Shown in pieces: positions 27,087-36,748 of a DNA stretch of 63,107 nt. The notes below the pieces were generated by a model. The model had not been told where the DNA came from, did no database searches, and saw nothing but the letters and a program-made list of their open reading frames with translations. Position 1 is the stretch's first letter. Every line of letters begins with the position of its first letter. The position numbers and the translations under genes were made by a program. The DNA comes from Xenorhabdus innexi (GTDB taxonomy: Bacteria > Pseudomonadota > Gammaproteobacteria > Enterobacterales > Enterobacteriaceae). The stretch covers positions 1 through 63,107 of the forward strand of contig NZ_NIBU01000020.1 of assembly GCF_002632485.1 (NCBI RefSeq), given 5' to 3'.

Positions 27087-28559
27087 ATGACAAACCATCC
27101 TGATGCTTTATTACTTGATACCTTATTACTACGCCAGCAGGGTTATATTAACGGGAAATGGCTTGATGCAGACAATAAGGCTACCTTTGCCGTGACCAAT
27201 CCGGCTAATGGTGACATCATCGCCAATGTCAGTGATATGGGAGCAGCAGAAACTCTGCGCGCTATTGAAGCCGCTGAAAAAGCACTTCCTGCATGGCGTG
27301 CCATGACTGCTAAGCAGCGCAGCAGAATACTCCGACAATGGTTCAATCTGGTCATCGATAACCAGAAAACACTGGCCGAGCTCCTGAGTATCGAACAAGG
27401 AAAATCCCATACAGAAGCGATGGGTGAAATTGCCTATGGTGCCAGTTTTATCGAATGGTTTGCGGAAGAAGGTAAACGGGTTTATGGCGAAACTATCCCC
27501 TCACCAGCGCCGGGTTACCGCACATCGACTATAAAGCAGCCGATCGGCGTAGTTGCTGCAATTACACCTTGGAATTTTCCCAATGCGATGATTACCCGCA
27601 AAGTCAGCCCGGCACTGGCCGCAGGTTGTACTGTCGTCCTGAAACCTGCCGCAGAGACTCCGCTTTCCGCATTAGCTCTGGCAGCTCTGGCTGAGCTGGC
27701 GGGCGTCCCGGCGGGTGTTTTCAATATTGTCACCGGGATGGATGCCAAAGCAATTGGGGAAGTGCTGACTTCAAGCCCTATCGTGCGCAAACTCTCTTTT
27801 ACCGGATCAACCCGTGTAGGGCAGTTACTCATGGCACAAAGCGCCAATACGGTAAAAAAACTCTCTCTTGAATTAGGTGGTAATGCACCTTTTATTGTCT
27901 TTGATGATGCCGATTTAGATGCCGCAGTTAAAGGCGCAATGGCAGCAAAATTCCGTAACAGCGGGCAGACTTGTATCTGCGCAAACCGGATATTGGTGCA
28001 GGAAAGTATTTACGAGGAGTTTGCTGAACGTCTGGCTCAGGCCGCTAAACAACTTCAGGTCGGGCCTGCCAGTGATAGTTCATCACAGCAGGGGCCTCTG
28101 ATTAATCAGGCGGCTGTGGATAAAGTTCAGTCTCATATCAGTGATGCTGTTTCCCGTGGCGCGCGGATTCTGACCGGAGGAAAATCCCACAAGCTGGGTG
28201 GTCTGTTCTTTGAACCAACCGTACTGGCTGATATTGATGAAACAATGCAAGTCGCCCATGAAGAAACATTCGGCCCTCTGGCTCCCCTGTTCAAATTCCG
28301 TGATGAAGAAGAGGCTATCCGTATTGCCAACAGCACAGAGTTCGGGCTGGCGGCCTATTTTTATTCCCGCGATATCGGCAGGATTTACCGGGTAGCAGAA
28401 GCACTGGAAAGCGGCATGGTCGGTATTAATGAAGGGCTGATTTCCAACGAGGCTGTGCCGTTCGGCGGTATAAAACAGTCTGGTCTGGGGCGTGAGGGTT
28501 CGCGTTACGGCATAGAAGATTATCTGGAAGTGAAATACCTCTGTTTTGGAGGATTATAA
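27087..28559 (+). CDS. Succinate-semialdehyde dehydrogenase (GabD type) embedded in the hpa operon
   Basis: 490 residues from the ATG at 27087, which has AGAGGGAA upstream; an in-frame ATG at 27072 lies before that site. Catalytic motifs LELGGNAPF and FRNSGQTCICANR match GabD/SSADH, and APGYRTSTIKQPIGVVAAIT and the NADP-type pocket fit the family. HpaI releases succinate semialdehyde, so this enzyme supplies the final step to succinate inside the cluster; E. coli's hpa cluster lacks it. It sits between hpaF (110 bp) and hpaH (20 bp) on the same strand. Confidence 0.88.
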   Translation: MTNHPDALLLDTLLLRQQGYINGKWLDADNKATFAVTNPANGDIIANVSDMGAAETLRAIEAAEKALPAWRAMTAKQRSRILRQWFNLVIDNQKTLAELLSIEQGKSHTEAMGEIAYGASFIEWFAEEGKRVYGETIPSPAPGYRTSTIKQPIGVVAAITPWNFPNAMITRKVSPALAAGCTVVLKPAAETPLSALALAALAELAGVPAGVFNIVTGMDAKAIGEVLTSSPIVRKLSFTGSTRVGQLLMAQSANTVKKLSLELGGNAPFIVFDDADLDAAVKGAMAAKFRNSGQTCICANRILVQESIYEEFAERLAQAAKQLQVGPASDSSSQQGPLINQAAVDKVQSHISDAVSRGARILTGGKSHKLGGLFFEPTVLADIDETMQVAHEETFGPLAPLFKFRDEEEAIRIANSTEFGLAAYFYSRDIGRIYRVAEALESGMVGINEGLISNEAVPFGGIKQSGLGREGSRYGIEDYLEVKYLCFGGL

Positions 28560-28579
28560 CCCAAAGGAGTTTCACACAT

Positions 28580-29383
28580 ATGCTACAGAAAGAAGTCGTA
28601 TCACAGGTTGCTCGCCGCTTATATCAGGCAGAGAAAGACCGTAAACAGATCCGTCAGATCTCACTGGATTATCCGCAAATAACCATTGAGGATGCTTATG
28701 CCATTCAGCGTGAGTGGGTCAGCATGAAAACAGCGGAAGGACGGTTACTTAAAGGGCATAAAATCGGCCTGACTTCCAGAGCCATGCAGATCAGTTCGCA
28801 AATTGATGAACCGGACTATGGTGCACTGCTGGATGATATGTTTTTTCAGAGCGGCTGTCATATTCCCTGCGAACGTTTTATTGTTCCCCGCATTGAGGTG
28901 GAACTGGCTTTTGTACTGGCAAAACCGCTGCAAGGCCCGGACTGTACACTGTTTGATGTTTACAATGCGACAGATTACGTTATTCCGGCACTGGAACTGA
29001 TCGATGCCCGTTGTCATAACATCGATCCTGACACCCGGCGCCCGCGTAAAGTCGTGGATACGATTTCTGATAATGCAGCAAACGGGGGCGTCATTATGGG
29101 AGGACGCCCCATCAAACCACACGAGCTGGATTTAAGATGGGTCAGCGCCCTGCTCTATCGCAATGGTGTGGTTGAAGAATCCGGCGTAGCGGCTGCCGTA
29201 CTTGACCATCCCGCCAGTGGTGTTGCGTGGCTTGCTAATAAACTGGCACCACACGGTGTCCAGCTTGAAGCGGGCCAGATCATACTGAGTGGCTCTTTCA
29301 CCCGACCGGTTGCCGCCCGTAAAGGTGATACATTTCACGTGGATTATGGCGTACTAGGTTCAGTCAGTTGTTATTTTGTTTAA
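28580..29383 (+). CDS. hpaH: 2-oxo-hept-4-ene-1,7-dioate hydratase HpaH
   Basis: 267 residues, the same as the E. coli enzyme. It adds water to 2-oxo-hept-4-ene-1,7-dioate. Conserved LLKGHKIGLTSRAMQ, DEPDYGALLDDMFF, FIVPRIEVELAFVL and LSGSFTRPV. The strong ribosome site AAAGGAG lies 14 bp before the ATG. Confidence 0.95.
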   Translation: MLQKEVVSQVARRLYQAEKDRKQIRQISLDYPQITIEDAYAIQREWVSMKTAEGRLLKGHKIGLTSRAMQISSQIDEPDYGALLDDMFFQSGCHIPCERFIVPRIEVELAFVLAKPLQGPDCTLFDVYNATDYVIPALELIDARCHNIDPDTRRPRKVVDTISDNAANGGVIMGGRPIKPHELDLRWVSALLYRNGVVEESGVAAAVLDHPASGVAWLANKLAPHGVQLEAGQIILSGSFTRPVAARKGDTFHVDYGVLGSVSCYFV

Positions 29384-29446
29384 AAATCAGTTTGGTATAA
29401 AAATGAATTAAAAACTTAATTAAAAATCAGAGCATAAGGTGCAATC

Positions 29447-30256
29447 ATGGATCAGCTGACAAATAGATTCAAACAGGCCCTGCAATCGGGGCAACCACAA
29501 ATCGGTTTATGGCTCGGGCTTTGCAGTTCATATAGTGCTGAAATTCTGGCAGGAACAGGTTTTGACTGGCTGCTGATTGATGGCGAGCATGCCCCCAATG
29601 ATATTTCCTCTATCCTGAATCAGTTACAGGCTATTGCTTCCTACCCTAGCCAGCCGGTTGTTCGTCCACCGTGGAACGATCCGGTTATTATTAAACAGCT
29701 ACTGGATATCGGCGCTCAGACCCTGCTGATACCGATGATTCAGAATGCTGAGCAGGCACGTGAAGCTGTACGGGCAACCCGTTATCCGCCTGAAGGCATT
29801 CGGGGAGTAGGCAGTGCATTGGCAAGAGCTTCCCGCTGGAATCGTATCCCTGATTATCTGACTCGCGCCAATGAAGAAATATGCGTCTTGATTCAGGTAG
29901 AAACCCGTGAGGCTTTAAATAATTTGTCAGAAATTCTGACTGTTGATGGTGTTGATGGTGTATTTATCGGCCCCGCTGATCTCAGTACAGATATGGGATA
30001 CCACGGCAATCCCCAGCACCCAGAAGTTAAAGCGGCTATCGAGCAGGCCATCAGACAAATTACTACAGCAGGCAAAGCTGCCGGAATACTGATGACCAAT
30101 ATTGAAGCGGCAGAACATTATCTGGATCTCGGTGTGCAGTTTATTGCTGTTGGAGTTGATATCATACTCCTGACCGGCGCAGTTAATGCATTGGCGACAC
30201 ATTTTGGCAAGGGACTGGAAAACAACGAATCGCCTTTATCCAACGCTGCATATTAA
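29447..30256 (+). CDS. hpaI: 4-hydroxy-2-oxo-heptane-1,7-dioate aldolase HpaI
   Basis: 269 residues. Class II HpcH/HpaI-family TIM barrel cleaving to pyruvate and succinate semialdehyde. Motifs: [31 protein letters not shown], the QVE metal ligand ([11 protein letters not shown]), and [12 protein letters not shown]. The product semialdehyde is used by the embedded dehydrogenase two genes upstream. Confidence 0.95.
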   Translation: MDQLTNRFKQALQSGQPQIGLWLGLCSSYSAEILAGTGFDWLLIDGEHAPNDISSILNQLQAIASYPSQPVVRPPWNDPVIIKQLLDIGAQTLLIPMIQNAEQAREAVRATRYPPEGIRGVGSALARASRWNRIPDYLTRANEEICVLIQVETREALNNLSEILTVDGVDGVFIGPADLSTDMGYHGNPQHPEVKAAIEQAIRQITTAGKAAGILMTNIEAAEHYLDLGVQFIAVGVDIILLTGAVNALATHFGKGLENNESPLSNAAY

Positions 30257-30272
30257 TAAAAAGGTAACAGCT

Positions 30273-31622
30273 ATGAGCAGCTCGCCTGAAGCCATGCAGA
30301 AGCCCGGTGAACCCGCTTATTCACATAAAAATCTCACCGTACAGCAGCAAAATGTTATCAATAAATTATTTCGCCGTTTGATCCTGTTTCTGTTTGTTCT
30401 GTTCATATTTTCTTTTCTCGATCGTATCAATATTGGTTTTGCCGGTTTAACGATGGGAAAAGATCTGGGTCTTACATCGACCATGTTCGGGTTAGCTGCA
30501 ACACTGTTTTACGTTACTTATGTGGCGTTTGGTATTCCCAGCAATATCATGCTGAGTATTGTGGGCGCCAGACGCTGGATTGCCACGATTATGGTGCTGT
30601 GGGGAATTGCTTCTACTGCAACAATGTTTGCGACCGGCCCCACCAGCCTGTATATCCTGCGTATGCTGGTAGGTATTGCAGAAGCTGGCTTTCTTCCCGG
30701 TATTCTGGTTTATCTGACTTATTGGTTTCCGGCTTATTACCGTGCCCGGGCTAATGCCCTGTTTATGATCGCGATGCCGGTCACAATGGCGTTCGGCTCA
30801 CTGGCATCAGGTTATATTCTGGAAATGGACGGAATTTGGGATCTGCGAGGCTGGCAGTGGCTGTTTTTTCTGGAAGGGTTTCCTTCTGTTCTTCTGGGTG
30901 TTGTTGTCTGGTTTTATCTGGATGATTCACCAACGAAAGCTAACTGGCTGACAGATGAGGATAAAAAATGCCTACAGGAAATGATAGAGAATGATAAAGT
31001 TTCTTTAGCGCAACCTGAATCTTCACACGTAAAAACCAGCCTGTGGCATGAACTTTTCACCCCGATTGTTCTCATGTACACCTTCGCTTACTTCTGCCTG
31101 ACCAATACTCTGAGCGCCATTAATATCTGGACGCCACAAATTATGCAGAGTTTTAATCAGGGAAGCAGTCACACCGTTATTGGCCTGCTAACAGCGATAC
31201 CTCAATTCTGTACCATTTTAGGGATGATTTACTGGAGCCGACGTTCAGACCGCCTGCAAGAACGAAAAATGCACACCGTGCTGCCTTATTTATTTGCGGC
31301 TGCGGGCTGGGTCATCACCTCACTGACAGACAACAGTCTGGTACAGCTCTTAGGCATCATTATGGCATCTACCGGCTCATTTACTGCCATGGCGGTATTC
31401 TGGACAACACCGGATCAATCCATCAGCCTGCGGGCACGGGCTATCGGAATAGCGGTGATCAATGCCACCGGTAATATCGGTTCTGCTGTCAGTCCTTTAT
31501 TGATCGGATGGCTGAAAGATCAGACCGGCAACTTTAATTCCGGTCTCTATTTCGTCGCCGGGCTGCTGGTTATCGGAGCACTGATGGTTTTACTGATCCC
31601 AATGAAACACACAAGATCATAG
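30273..31622 (+). CDS. hpaX: 4-hydroxyphenylacetate permease HpaX (MFS)
   Basis: 449 residues from the ATG at 30273 (AAAGGTAAC upstream); a longer in-frame read overlaps hpaI. About 12 membrane helices. ACS-family MFS features: FLDRINIGFAGLTMGKDLGL, GARRWIATIMVLWGIASTAT, RMLVGIAEAGFLPGILVYLT. Imports 4-HPA. Starts 16 bp after hpaI. Confidence 0.93.
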   Translation: MSSSPEAMQKPGEPAYSHKNLTVQQQNVINKLFRRLILFLFVLFIFSFLDRINIGFAGLTMGKDLGLTSTMFGLAATLFYVTYVAFGIPSNIMLSIVGARRWIATIMVLWGIASTATMFATGPTSLYILRMLVGIAEAGFLPGILVYLTYWFPAYYRARANALFMIAMPVTMAFGSLASGYILEMDGIWDLRGWQWLFFLEGFPSVLLGVVVWFYLDDSPTKANWLTDEDKKCLQEMIENDKVSLAQPESSHVKTSLWHELFTPIVLMYTFAYFCLTNTLSAINIWTPQIMQSFNQGSSHTVIGLLTAIPQFCTILGMIYWSRRSDRLQERKMHTVLPYLFAAAGWVITSLTDNSLVQLLGIIMASTGSFTAMAVFWTTPDQSISLRARAIGIAVINATGNIGSAVSPLLIGWLKDQTGNFNSGLYFVAGLLVIGALMVLLIPMKHTRS

Positions 31623-31687
31623 CAAGTTCCCAAATTCCGACGCCTCAGCGAAATACTCTGATTACAGTCTTAAAAGGGAAAAAATTG

Positions 31688-32599
31688 ATGTCAACCAGCC
31701 AGACAAACAGCGAAGTTATCAGCAATATTGATATCAGTAAGGATTATGATGAAACTCAAGGGTCAGATGATGTCCACTATCAGACTTTTGGTCGCATGGC
31801 GGCTTTTTTTGGGCGTGATATGCAGGCGCACCGTCATGATGGTTTTTTTCAGCTGCACTATCTGGTCACCGGCCGGATTGAATTACAATTGGATGATCTC
31901 CGCTATTCCGTGCAAGCTCCGCTGTTTATTCTGACTCCTCCCTCTGTTCCTCATGCATTTTTTACCCAGAAAGATACTGATGGCTATGTCCTGACTGTGC
32001 GTCAGGAGTTGATTATCCCGCTATTGAATTCACTTTATCCGGCACATCCTGAGCTGGTTGATATTCCGGCTTTTTGCCTTTCCATTGCCGATAAACCGGA
32101 TGAACTGGCAGTATTCAGCCACTACTGGGCACTGATTGGGCGTGAATCGGCTAATCAATTTGCCGGTCGTGAACAATCATTGGCTTTCTTAGCACAATCG
32201 CTGTTTACCTTCTTGTTACGCAGCATTCCCCTTGAAGATCACCGTTCCGGTGGCGTCAGAGGAGAGCTGAAACTCTTTCAGCAATTTAACCAACTGATCG
32301 ATCAGCATTACCGACAGCACCTTACTGTGCCGGAATATGCCCAGAAACTGAAGATCACCGAATCACGCCTGAAAGACATGTGTCGCCGATTCGCTAACCG
32401 CCCTCCCAAAAGATTGATTTTTGATCGGCAATTACGAGAGGCTAAGCGCCTGTTATTATTCAGTGACAGCCCGGTATTTGAAGTGGCCTATCAGCTTGGG
32501 TTCAAAGACCCGGCGTACTTCGCCCGGTTTTTTAACCGGCTTGTGGGCTGTTCTCCAAGTGCCTGGCGGGAAAAGAATATACAACCATCTGGTAATTAA
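31688..32599 (+). CDS. hpaA: HpaA, AraC-family activator of hpaBC
   Basis: 303 residues. N-terminal cupin sensor (~55-110: DMQAHRHDGFFQLHYLVTGR) and a C-terminal AraC DNA-binding domain (~205-300: LTVPEYAQKLKITESRLKDM, VFEVAYQLGFKDPAYFARFF). In E. coli HpaA activates the hydroxylase genes hpaBC in response to 4-HPA. Here hpaB begins 760 bp downstream, beyond two relic genes. ATG chosen over the TTG one codon earlier, with AAAAGGGAA upstream. Confidence 0.93.
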   Translation: MSTSQTNSEVISNIDISKDYDETQGSDDVHYQTFGRMAAFFGRDMQAHRHDGFFQLHYLVTGRIELQLDDLRYSVQAPLFILTPPSVPHAFFTQKDTDGYVLTVRQELIIPLLNSLYPAHPELVDIPAFCLSIADKPDELAVFSHYWALIGRESANQFAGREQSLAFLAQSLFTFLLRSIPLEDHRSGGVRGELKLFQQFNQLIDQHYRQHLTVPEYAQKLKITESRLKDMCRRFANRPPKRLIFDRQLREAKRLLLFSDSPVFEVAYQLGFKDPAYFARFFNRLVGCSPSAWREKNIQPSGN

Positions 32600-32751
32600 T
32601 TACCTTATTAAAGCTGAAATGATAGGGTGAAAATCCGCTCTATTTTATATAGCAGAATAAAAACATTGATATAAACGCACTCTGAAATCTCACTATTATT
32701 AAATAATATTTAATTATTCCTTTTTGATTTTTTGTTCAGGGAAATATAATT

Positions 32752-32914
32752 ATGTCGTTATCAAGAAATATTCTTTTAGCGAGAAGAGCCACATACATGG
32801 AATCGTGAAGTTGTTATTTGTGATCCTTGGGATAATAAAATTTATCCAGCCTATCTTTATGACGCTAAAGTCGCTTTTAAAGGGCCGTTAGTTTTACGTT
32901 ACCGCTATGAATAA
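32752..32914 (+). pseudogene. Frameshifted relic, copy 1, between hpaA and hpaB
   Basis: Opens MSLSRNILLARRATYMES then stops at TGA 32806. The next frame (open from 32780) reads EEPHTWNREVVICDPWDNKI and continues YPAYLYDAKVAFKGPLVLRYRYE to a stop at 32912. Joining the two frames gives a ~55-residue protein tail. It pairs with copy 2: both have K-[IV]-Y-P-[AS]-Y-x-Y followed by F-x-G-x-L-[VI]-L-x-Y-R. H-x-W-N...VVICDPW resembles the His/Asp half of papain-like toxin domains, a weak resemblance only. The family is not otherwise recognised. Confidence 0.55.
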
Positions 32915-32927
32915 GAAGGATAAAATA

Positions 32928-33144
32928 ATGTTATCGCTTCCCTATAATCTATTTTTGGCAAGGAAAGCTATTAATTATGTGAATAATGAAATTGGAATTA
33001 CTTCACCCAATCAGCTACCAACACAAACAAAAGGTCTATCCAAGCTACGACTACGGGAGAAATGCTCCATTTATAGGCGAACTAATATTACAATACCGTC
33101 ATGGGCCTGCAATTCCACGGAGACGCTTCTGTAATTTGCAGTAA
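32928..33144 (+). pseudogene. Frameshifted relic, copy 2, between hpaA and hpaB
   Basis: Opens MLSLPYNLFLARKAINYVNN (ATG 32928 with AAGGAT upstream), similar to the opening of copy 1 (MSLSRNILLARR). The first frame stops at 33134. In another frame, open from 32983, HPISYQHKQKVYPSYDYGRN and then APFIGELILQYRHGPA parallels copy 1's C-terminal block. Each copy has a frame change between the N-terminal and C-terminal segments, so both seem dead. It ends near 33144, followed by ~215 bp leading to hpaB. Confidence 0.5.
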
Positions 33145-33360
33145 ACAGAAAAAATCATTATTGCCAAAACACAAAGCAGATCACAATTACGTAACAAACA
33201 TTCGGTTTTTGCCGAAAAGTACCTGTCAATCTTCTGAAAATCTCTTCAGATATTCTTTATCTATAGCTTCAATCAGACTTATAAATAAACATTTATTTAA
33301 CACTTAATCTACCATTAAGATAACAATCAGAATGGGAGATTCAGGAATGATGAGGTAGCC
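33145..33360. promoter_or_regulatory. Presumed hpaB promoter region
   Basis: 216 bp before hpaB. HpaA activation and catabolite control are expected here from the E. coli system. I see no unambiguous CRP or AraC-type site. Confidence 0.35.
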
Positions 33361-34923
33361 ATGAGATCAGAAGATTTGCAAGCCACTCATAAACGCCCTT
33401 TTACCGGTAAAGAATATTTAAATTCCCTTCAGGATGGGCGGGAAATTTATATCTATGGTGAACGTGTTAAAGATGTTACGACACACCCTGCTTTTCGTAA
33501 TGCAGCAGCCTCAATAAGCCAACTATACGATGTGCTCCATGTTCCCGAAACCCATAATATTCTTTGCTGGGATACTGATACCGGCAATGGCGGCTATACT
33601 CATAAATTCTTTCGTTTCGCGACCAGCCCCGATGAGATCCGCCAGCAACGTGATGCCATTGCTGAATGGTCACGCCAGAGCTATGGCTGGATGGGACGTA
33701 CGCCGGATTATAAAGCAGCATTTTGTTGTGCTTTGGGGGCTTATCCTGAATTTTATGGGCCGTTCGCCGATAATGCCCGCAGATGGTATAAAGACATTCA
33801 GGAAAATACACTTTATTTTAACCATGCAATAGTCAACCCTCCGATTGATCGTCATAAACCCGCCGATCAGGTTAAAGATGTTTTTATCCAGATAGAAAAA
33901 GAGACTGATGCAGGGATTATTGTCAGCGGCGCGAAAGTCGTGGCAACTAATTCCGCTCTGACTCACTATAATTTTATCGGATTTGGTTCAGCACAAGTCA
34001 TTGGTGATAACCCTGATTTTGCCCTGATGTTTGTCGCTCCCATGGATTCTGACGGTGTCAAATTAATATCCCGCGCCTCCTATGAACTGACTGCGGGAGC
34101 CACCGGATCACCTTTTGATTATCCGCTTTCCAGCCGCTTTGATGAAAATGATGCCATTCTGGTGATGGACAAGGTGTTAATTCCATGGGAAAACGTGTTA
34201 ATTTATCGCGATTTTGATCGCGCCCGCAGTTGGGCCGTTCAGAGTGGCTTTGCCCGTTTGTTCCCTATGCAAGCCTGTGTACGTCTGGCCGTTAAACTGG
34301 ACTTTATTACCGGATTACTGCAAAAGAGCCTTGAATGTACTGGCGTGGTGGATTTTCGGGGCGTTCAGGCTGATTTAGGTGAAGTTGTGGCGTGGCGAAA
34401 TCTGTTCTGGTCGCTGACTGATGCAATGTGGGCAGAAGCAAAACCGTGGGAAGGTGGTGCTTACCTGCCGGATACACAGGCAATACAGACTTATCGGGTC
34501 ATGGCACCCATGGCTTACACAAAAATCAAAAATATCATTGAAAGTAATGTCACCAGTGGATTAATTTATTTGCCATCCAGTGTACGGGATATGAACAACC
34601 CTGAAATCAGTCAGTACCTTGAAAAATATGTTCGTGGTTCTAATGGCATTGATCATGTTGAACGCATTAAAATCCTGAAATTAATGTGGGATGCCATTGG
34701 CAGTGAATTTGGTGGACGCCATGAATTGTATGAAATCAACTATGCCGGTAGTCAGGATGAAATCCGCCTACAATGCCTGCGCCATGCGCATGGTTCCGGT
34801 AATATGAAAAAAATGACTGAGCTGGTGGATCACTGCCTCTCTGATTATGATGTGAATGGCTGGAAAAAACCCCATTTACACAACAACAATGATATTAATT
34901 TATTAGATACGCTGCTGAAATAA
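33361..34923 (+). CDS. hpaB: 4-hydroxyphenylacetate 3-monooxygenase, oxygenase component HpaB
   Basis: 520 residues, exactly the usual length. FADH2-dependent hydroxylase converting 4-HPA to 3,4-dihydroxyphenylacetate, and able to act on other phenols. It begins RPFTGKEYLNSLQDGREIYI and contains YNFIGFGSAQVIGDNPDFAL, MDKVLIPWENVLIYRDFD and GSEFGGRHELYEINYAG, all HpaB hallmarks. It works with HpaC, 21 bp downstream. Confidence 0.97.
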   Translation: MRSEDLQATHKRPFTGKEYLNSLQDGREIYIYGERVKDVTTHPAFRNAAASISQLYDVLHVPETHNILCWDTDTGNGGYTHKFFRFATSPDEIRQQRDAIAEWSRQSYGWMGRTPDYKAAFCCALGAYPEFYGPFADNARRWYKDIQENTLYFNHAIVNPPIDRHKPADQVKDVFIQIEKETDAGIIVSGAKVVATNSALTHYNFIGFGSAQVIGDNPDFALMFVAPMDSDGVKLISRASYELTAGATGSPFDYPLSSRFDENDAILVMDKVLIPWENVLIYRDFDRARSWAVQSGFARLFPMQACVRLAVKLDFITGLLQKSLECTGVVDFRGVQADLGEVVAWRNLFWSLTDAMWAEAKPWEGGAYLPDTQAIQTYRVMAPMAYTKIKNIIESNVTSGLIYLPSSVRDMNNPEISQYLEKYVRGSNGIDHVERIKILKLMWDAIGSEFGGRHELYEINYAGSQDEIRLQCLRHAHGSGNMKKMTELVDHCLSDYDVNGWKKPHLHNNNDINLLDTLLK

Positions 34924-34944
34924 ATCAGTAGCAGGAGGCTTATG

Positions 34945-35463
34945 ATGTCTTTAGAAAATGAACACCGCTTGCTTTTCAGGGATGCAATGGCAAGCCTTTC
35001 CGCTGCGGTGAATATCATCACAACGGATGGCCCAGCCGGGCATTGTGGTATGACAGCAACAGCAGTATGCTCTGTGACAGATACGCCTCCGACTCTGATG
35101 ATATGCATAAACCGCAACAGCGCCATGAATCAGGTATTTAAGGGTAATGGTCAGCTATGTGTCAATATCCTGAATCATGAACAAGAACTACTGGCTCGCC
35201 ATTTCGCGGGGATGACTGAAGCCAGTATGGAAGAACGTTTCAGTTGGGATATCTGGCACACCGGCTCATTAGGGCAGCCAATGCTGAAAGAAACTCTCGC
35301 CAGTCTGGAAGGAAACATCAAACAGGTACAAGAAATTGGTACTCACAATGTTTATCTGGTCGAAATAAAACAGATCAATGTCAAAGAAGAAGGTCACGGT
35401 CTGATTTATTTTAAGCGGGATTTTCATCAGGTAATGCATAAAGCGCTGGCTATCCCTGCTTGA
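34945..35463 (+). CDS. hpaC: 4-HPA monooxygenase reductase component HpaC
   Basis: 172 residues from the second of two adjacent ATGs (34942 and 34945); GGAGG at 34934-34938 spaces better to 34945. Flavin reductase-like domain: FRDAMASLSAAVNIITTDGP, TATAVCSVTDTPPTLMICIN, GNGQLCVNILNHEQELLARH. It supplies FADH2 to HpaB. Confidence 0.95.
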   Translation: MSLENEHRLLFRDAMASLSAAVNIITTDGPAGHCGMTATAVCSVTDTPPTLMICINRNSAMNQVFKGNGQLCVNILNHEQELLARHFAGMTEASMEERFSWDIWHTGSLGQPMLKETLASLEGNIKQVQEIGTHNVYLVEIKQINVKEEGHGLIYFKRDFHQVMHKALAIPA

Positions 35464-35490
35464 AGAAGCAAAAAGTTTGAATTAGTTATG

Positions 35491-35514
35491 AGGGCTCTAC
35501 GCCCTTTACTTTCT
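35491..35514 (+). terminator. Terminator of hpaBC
   Basis: Stem AGGGC / GCCCT with a 5 nt loop followed by TTTACTTTCTT, 28 bp after the hpaC stop. Confidence 0.6.
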
Positions 35515-35527
35515 TGACCGGCTTTGA

Positions 35528-35580
35528 CCCGTTATATTTCAAGGTGTCTTTTTACTGGCTCGGCGATTTGTTCCCACTCC
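35528..35580. repeat. Degenerate ERIC-like half element
   Basis: CCCGTTATATTTCAAGGTGT followed by TACTGGCTCGG...GTTCCCACTCC resembles one ERIC arm in reverse orientation, much decayed. It lies immediately upstream of the damaged LysE-type gene. Confidence 0.4.
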
Positions 35581-35604
35581 TAATGCACAGGTAACATTTT
35601 TAAT

Positions 35605-36198
35605 ATTTTAGGTTTTATCCTTACTATATTACCTATCGCCTTATCCCCTGGCGCAAGTTTTACCCTCGGCATGACAAATGCAATCAACAGTGGAATAAGA
35701 GGTTTGCTTTCCATCATAGCCGGAACAGCTTTGGGAATTTATACTCATGCGTTACTGGTTGGCTTAGGTATTACCAGCATAGTAACGAAATATCCACTTA
35801 TGATGCACTCCATAGAAATCATAGGAACAATTTATCTCATCTATCTCTCTTGCATTTTAATAAAAAACGGGATTTATTCCGGTAACAAAAACACCGAGAA
35901 ATCGACAAAAACAGCCACAATAAAAGATGCTTATATTGCCAATATTATGAATATAAAGGCAATAATACTGTATCTCACTGTAGTACCGGGCTTTTTAACA
36001 TCGGGGCACATTAGTGTAGTAAATTTCATCACTCTTGCTTCTATCCATATGACTATAATGGCGATATGGTTATTATCCTTTGGTTATATTGTTATATTTG
36101 CTGCCAGAAAAATAAATTTCAGTTCCGTAAGCCGATTTGTTAATACGATTGGCGGAATTTGTTTATTATATTTCACTCTTTCACCGTATATTCGATAG
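35605..36198 (+). pseudogene. LysE/RhtB-type amino acid exporter, 5'-damaged
   Basis: The frame encodes a LysE-family exporter with ~6 membrane segments: the N-terminal family motif appears as ILPIALSPGASFTLGMTNAI. Downstream are GIRGLLSIIAGTALGIYTHA and a conserved NIMNIKAIILYLTVVPGF. The only in-frame ATG (35671) lies after the first helix and the SPG motif; upstream there are only ATT codons before a TAA at 35581. The gene therefore lost its first few codons and start, apparently where the ERIC-like remnant sits. Use of an ATT start is possible but rare. Confidence 0.6.
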
Positions 36199-36748
36199 CC
36201 TCACTTTCACCTTAATACCCGCCACTTTTCAGTTTTCCAACCTTCAGCAGAGTTACAATCCTGCTCACCAACTGATTTATTATTTAATAAATATGATAAT
36301 TTATATAAAAACATGCAGTTTTATGTAGATCTATCACGCGGAAAAATAAACAACAAAACTAAACACATAACAAAAATTTAATATATTGATATTAATGACC
36401 TATTCATCATGTAATTCTTTTCAGGTAGGCGACCCTCAACACAGAACCCCCAAAAAAGAATAAATAAACACCAAACCGCTTTATTAACGAACACTTAGAC
36501 CTCTAATTTGTCATTTCTCCTATTAATTTAGTGAATATTCTGTCAAATCTGGTATTAATTTTCGTATTAGTGTGATCAACCACTGAGAAGATATTTTACC
36601 AGTATATTAACCTCCCGCGCTTTCGATCACTCTGAATAATTAAACAAAAACACAACCAGTGCAATACATTATGTTACTTATATGTTAAAAACAATATAAA
36701 CTCTGGATGTATTGTCCATCGTTATGACAGCTAACAGAGGCAATTACT
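36199..36748. other. Long upstream region of the peptide symporter gene
   Basis: 550 bp, AT-rich, no supported gene. It should contain the dtpA promoter; in E. coli this is controlled by OmpR. I could not identify definite operator sites. AGCTAACAGAGGCAATTACT supplies the ribosome site. Confidence 0.4.
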
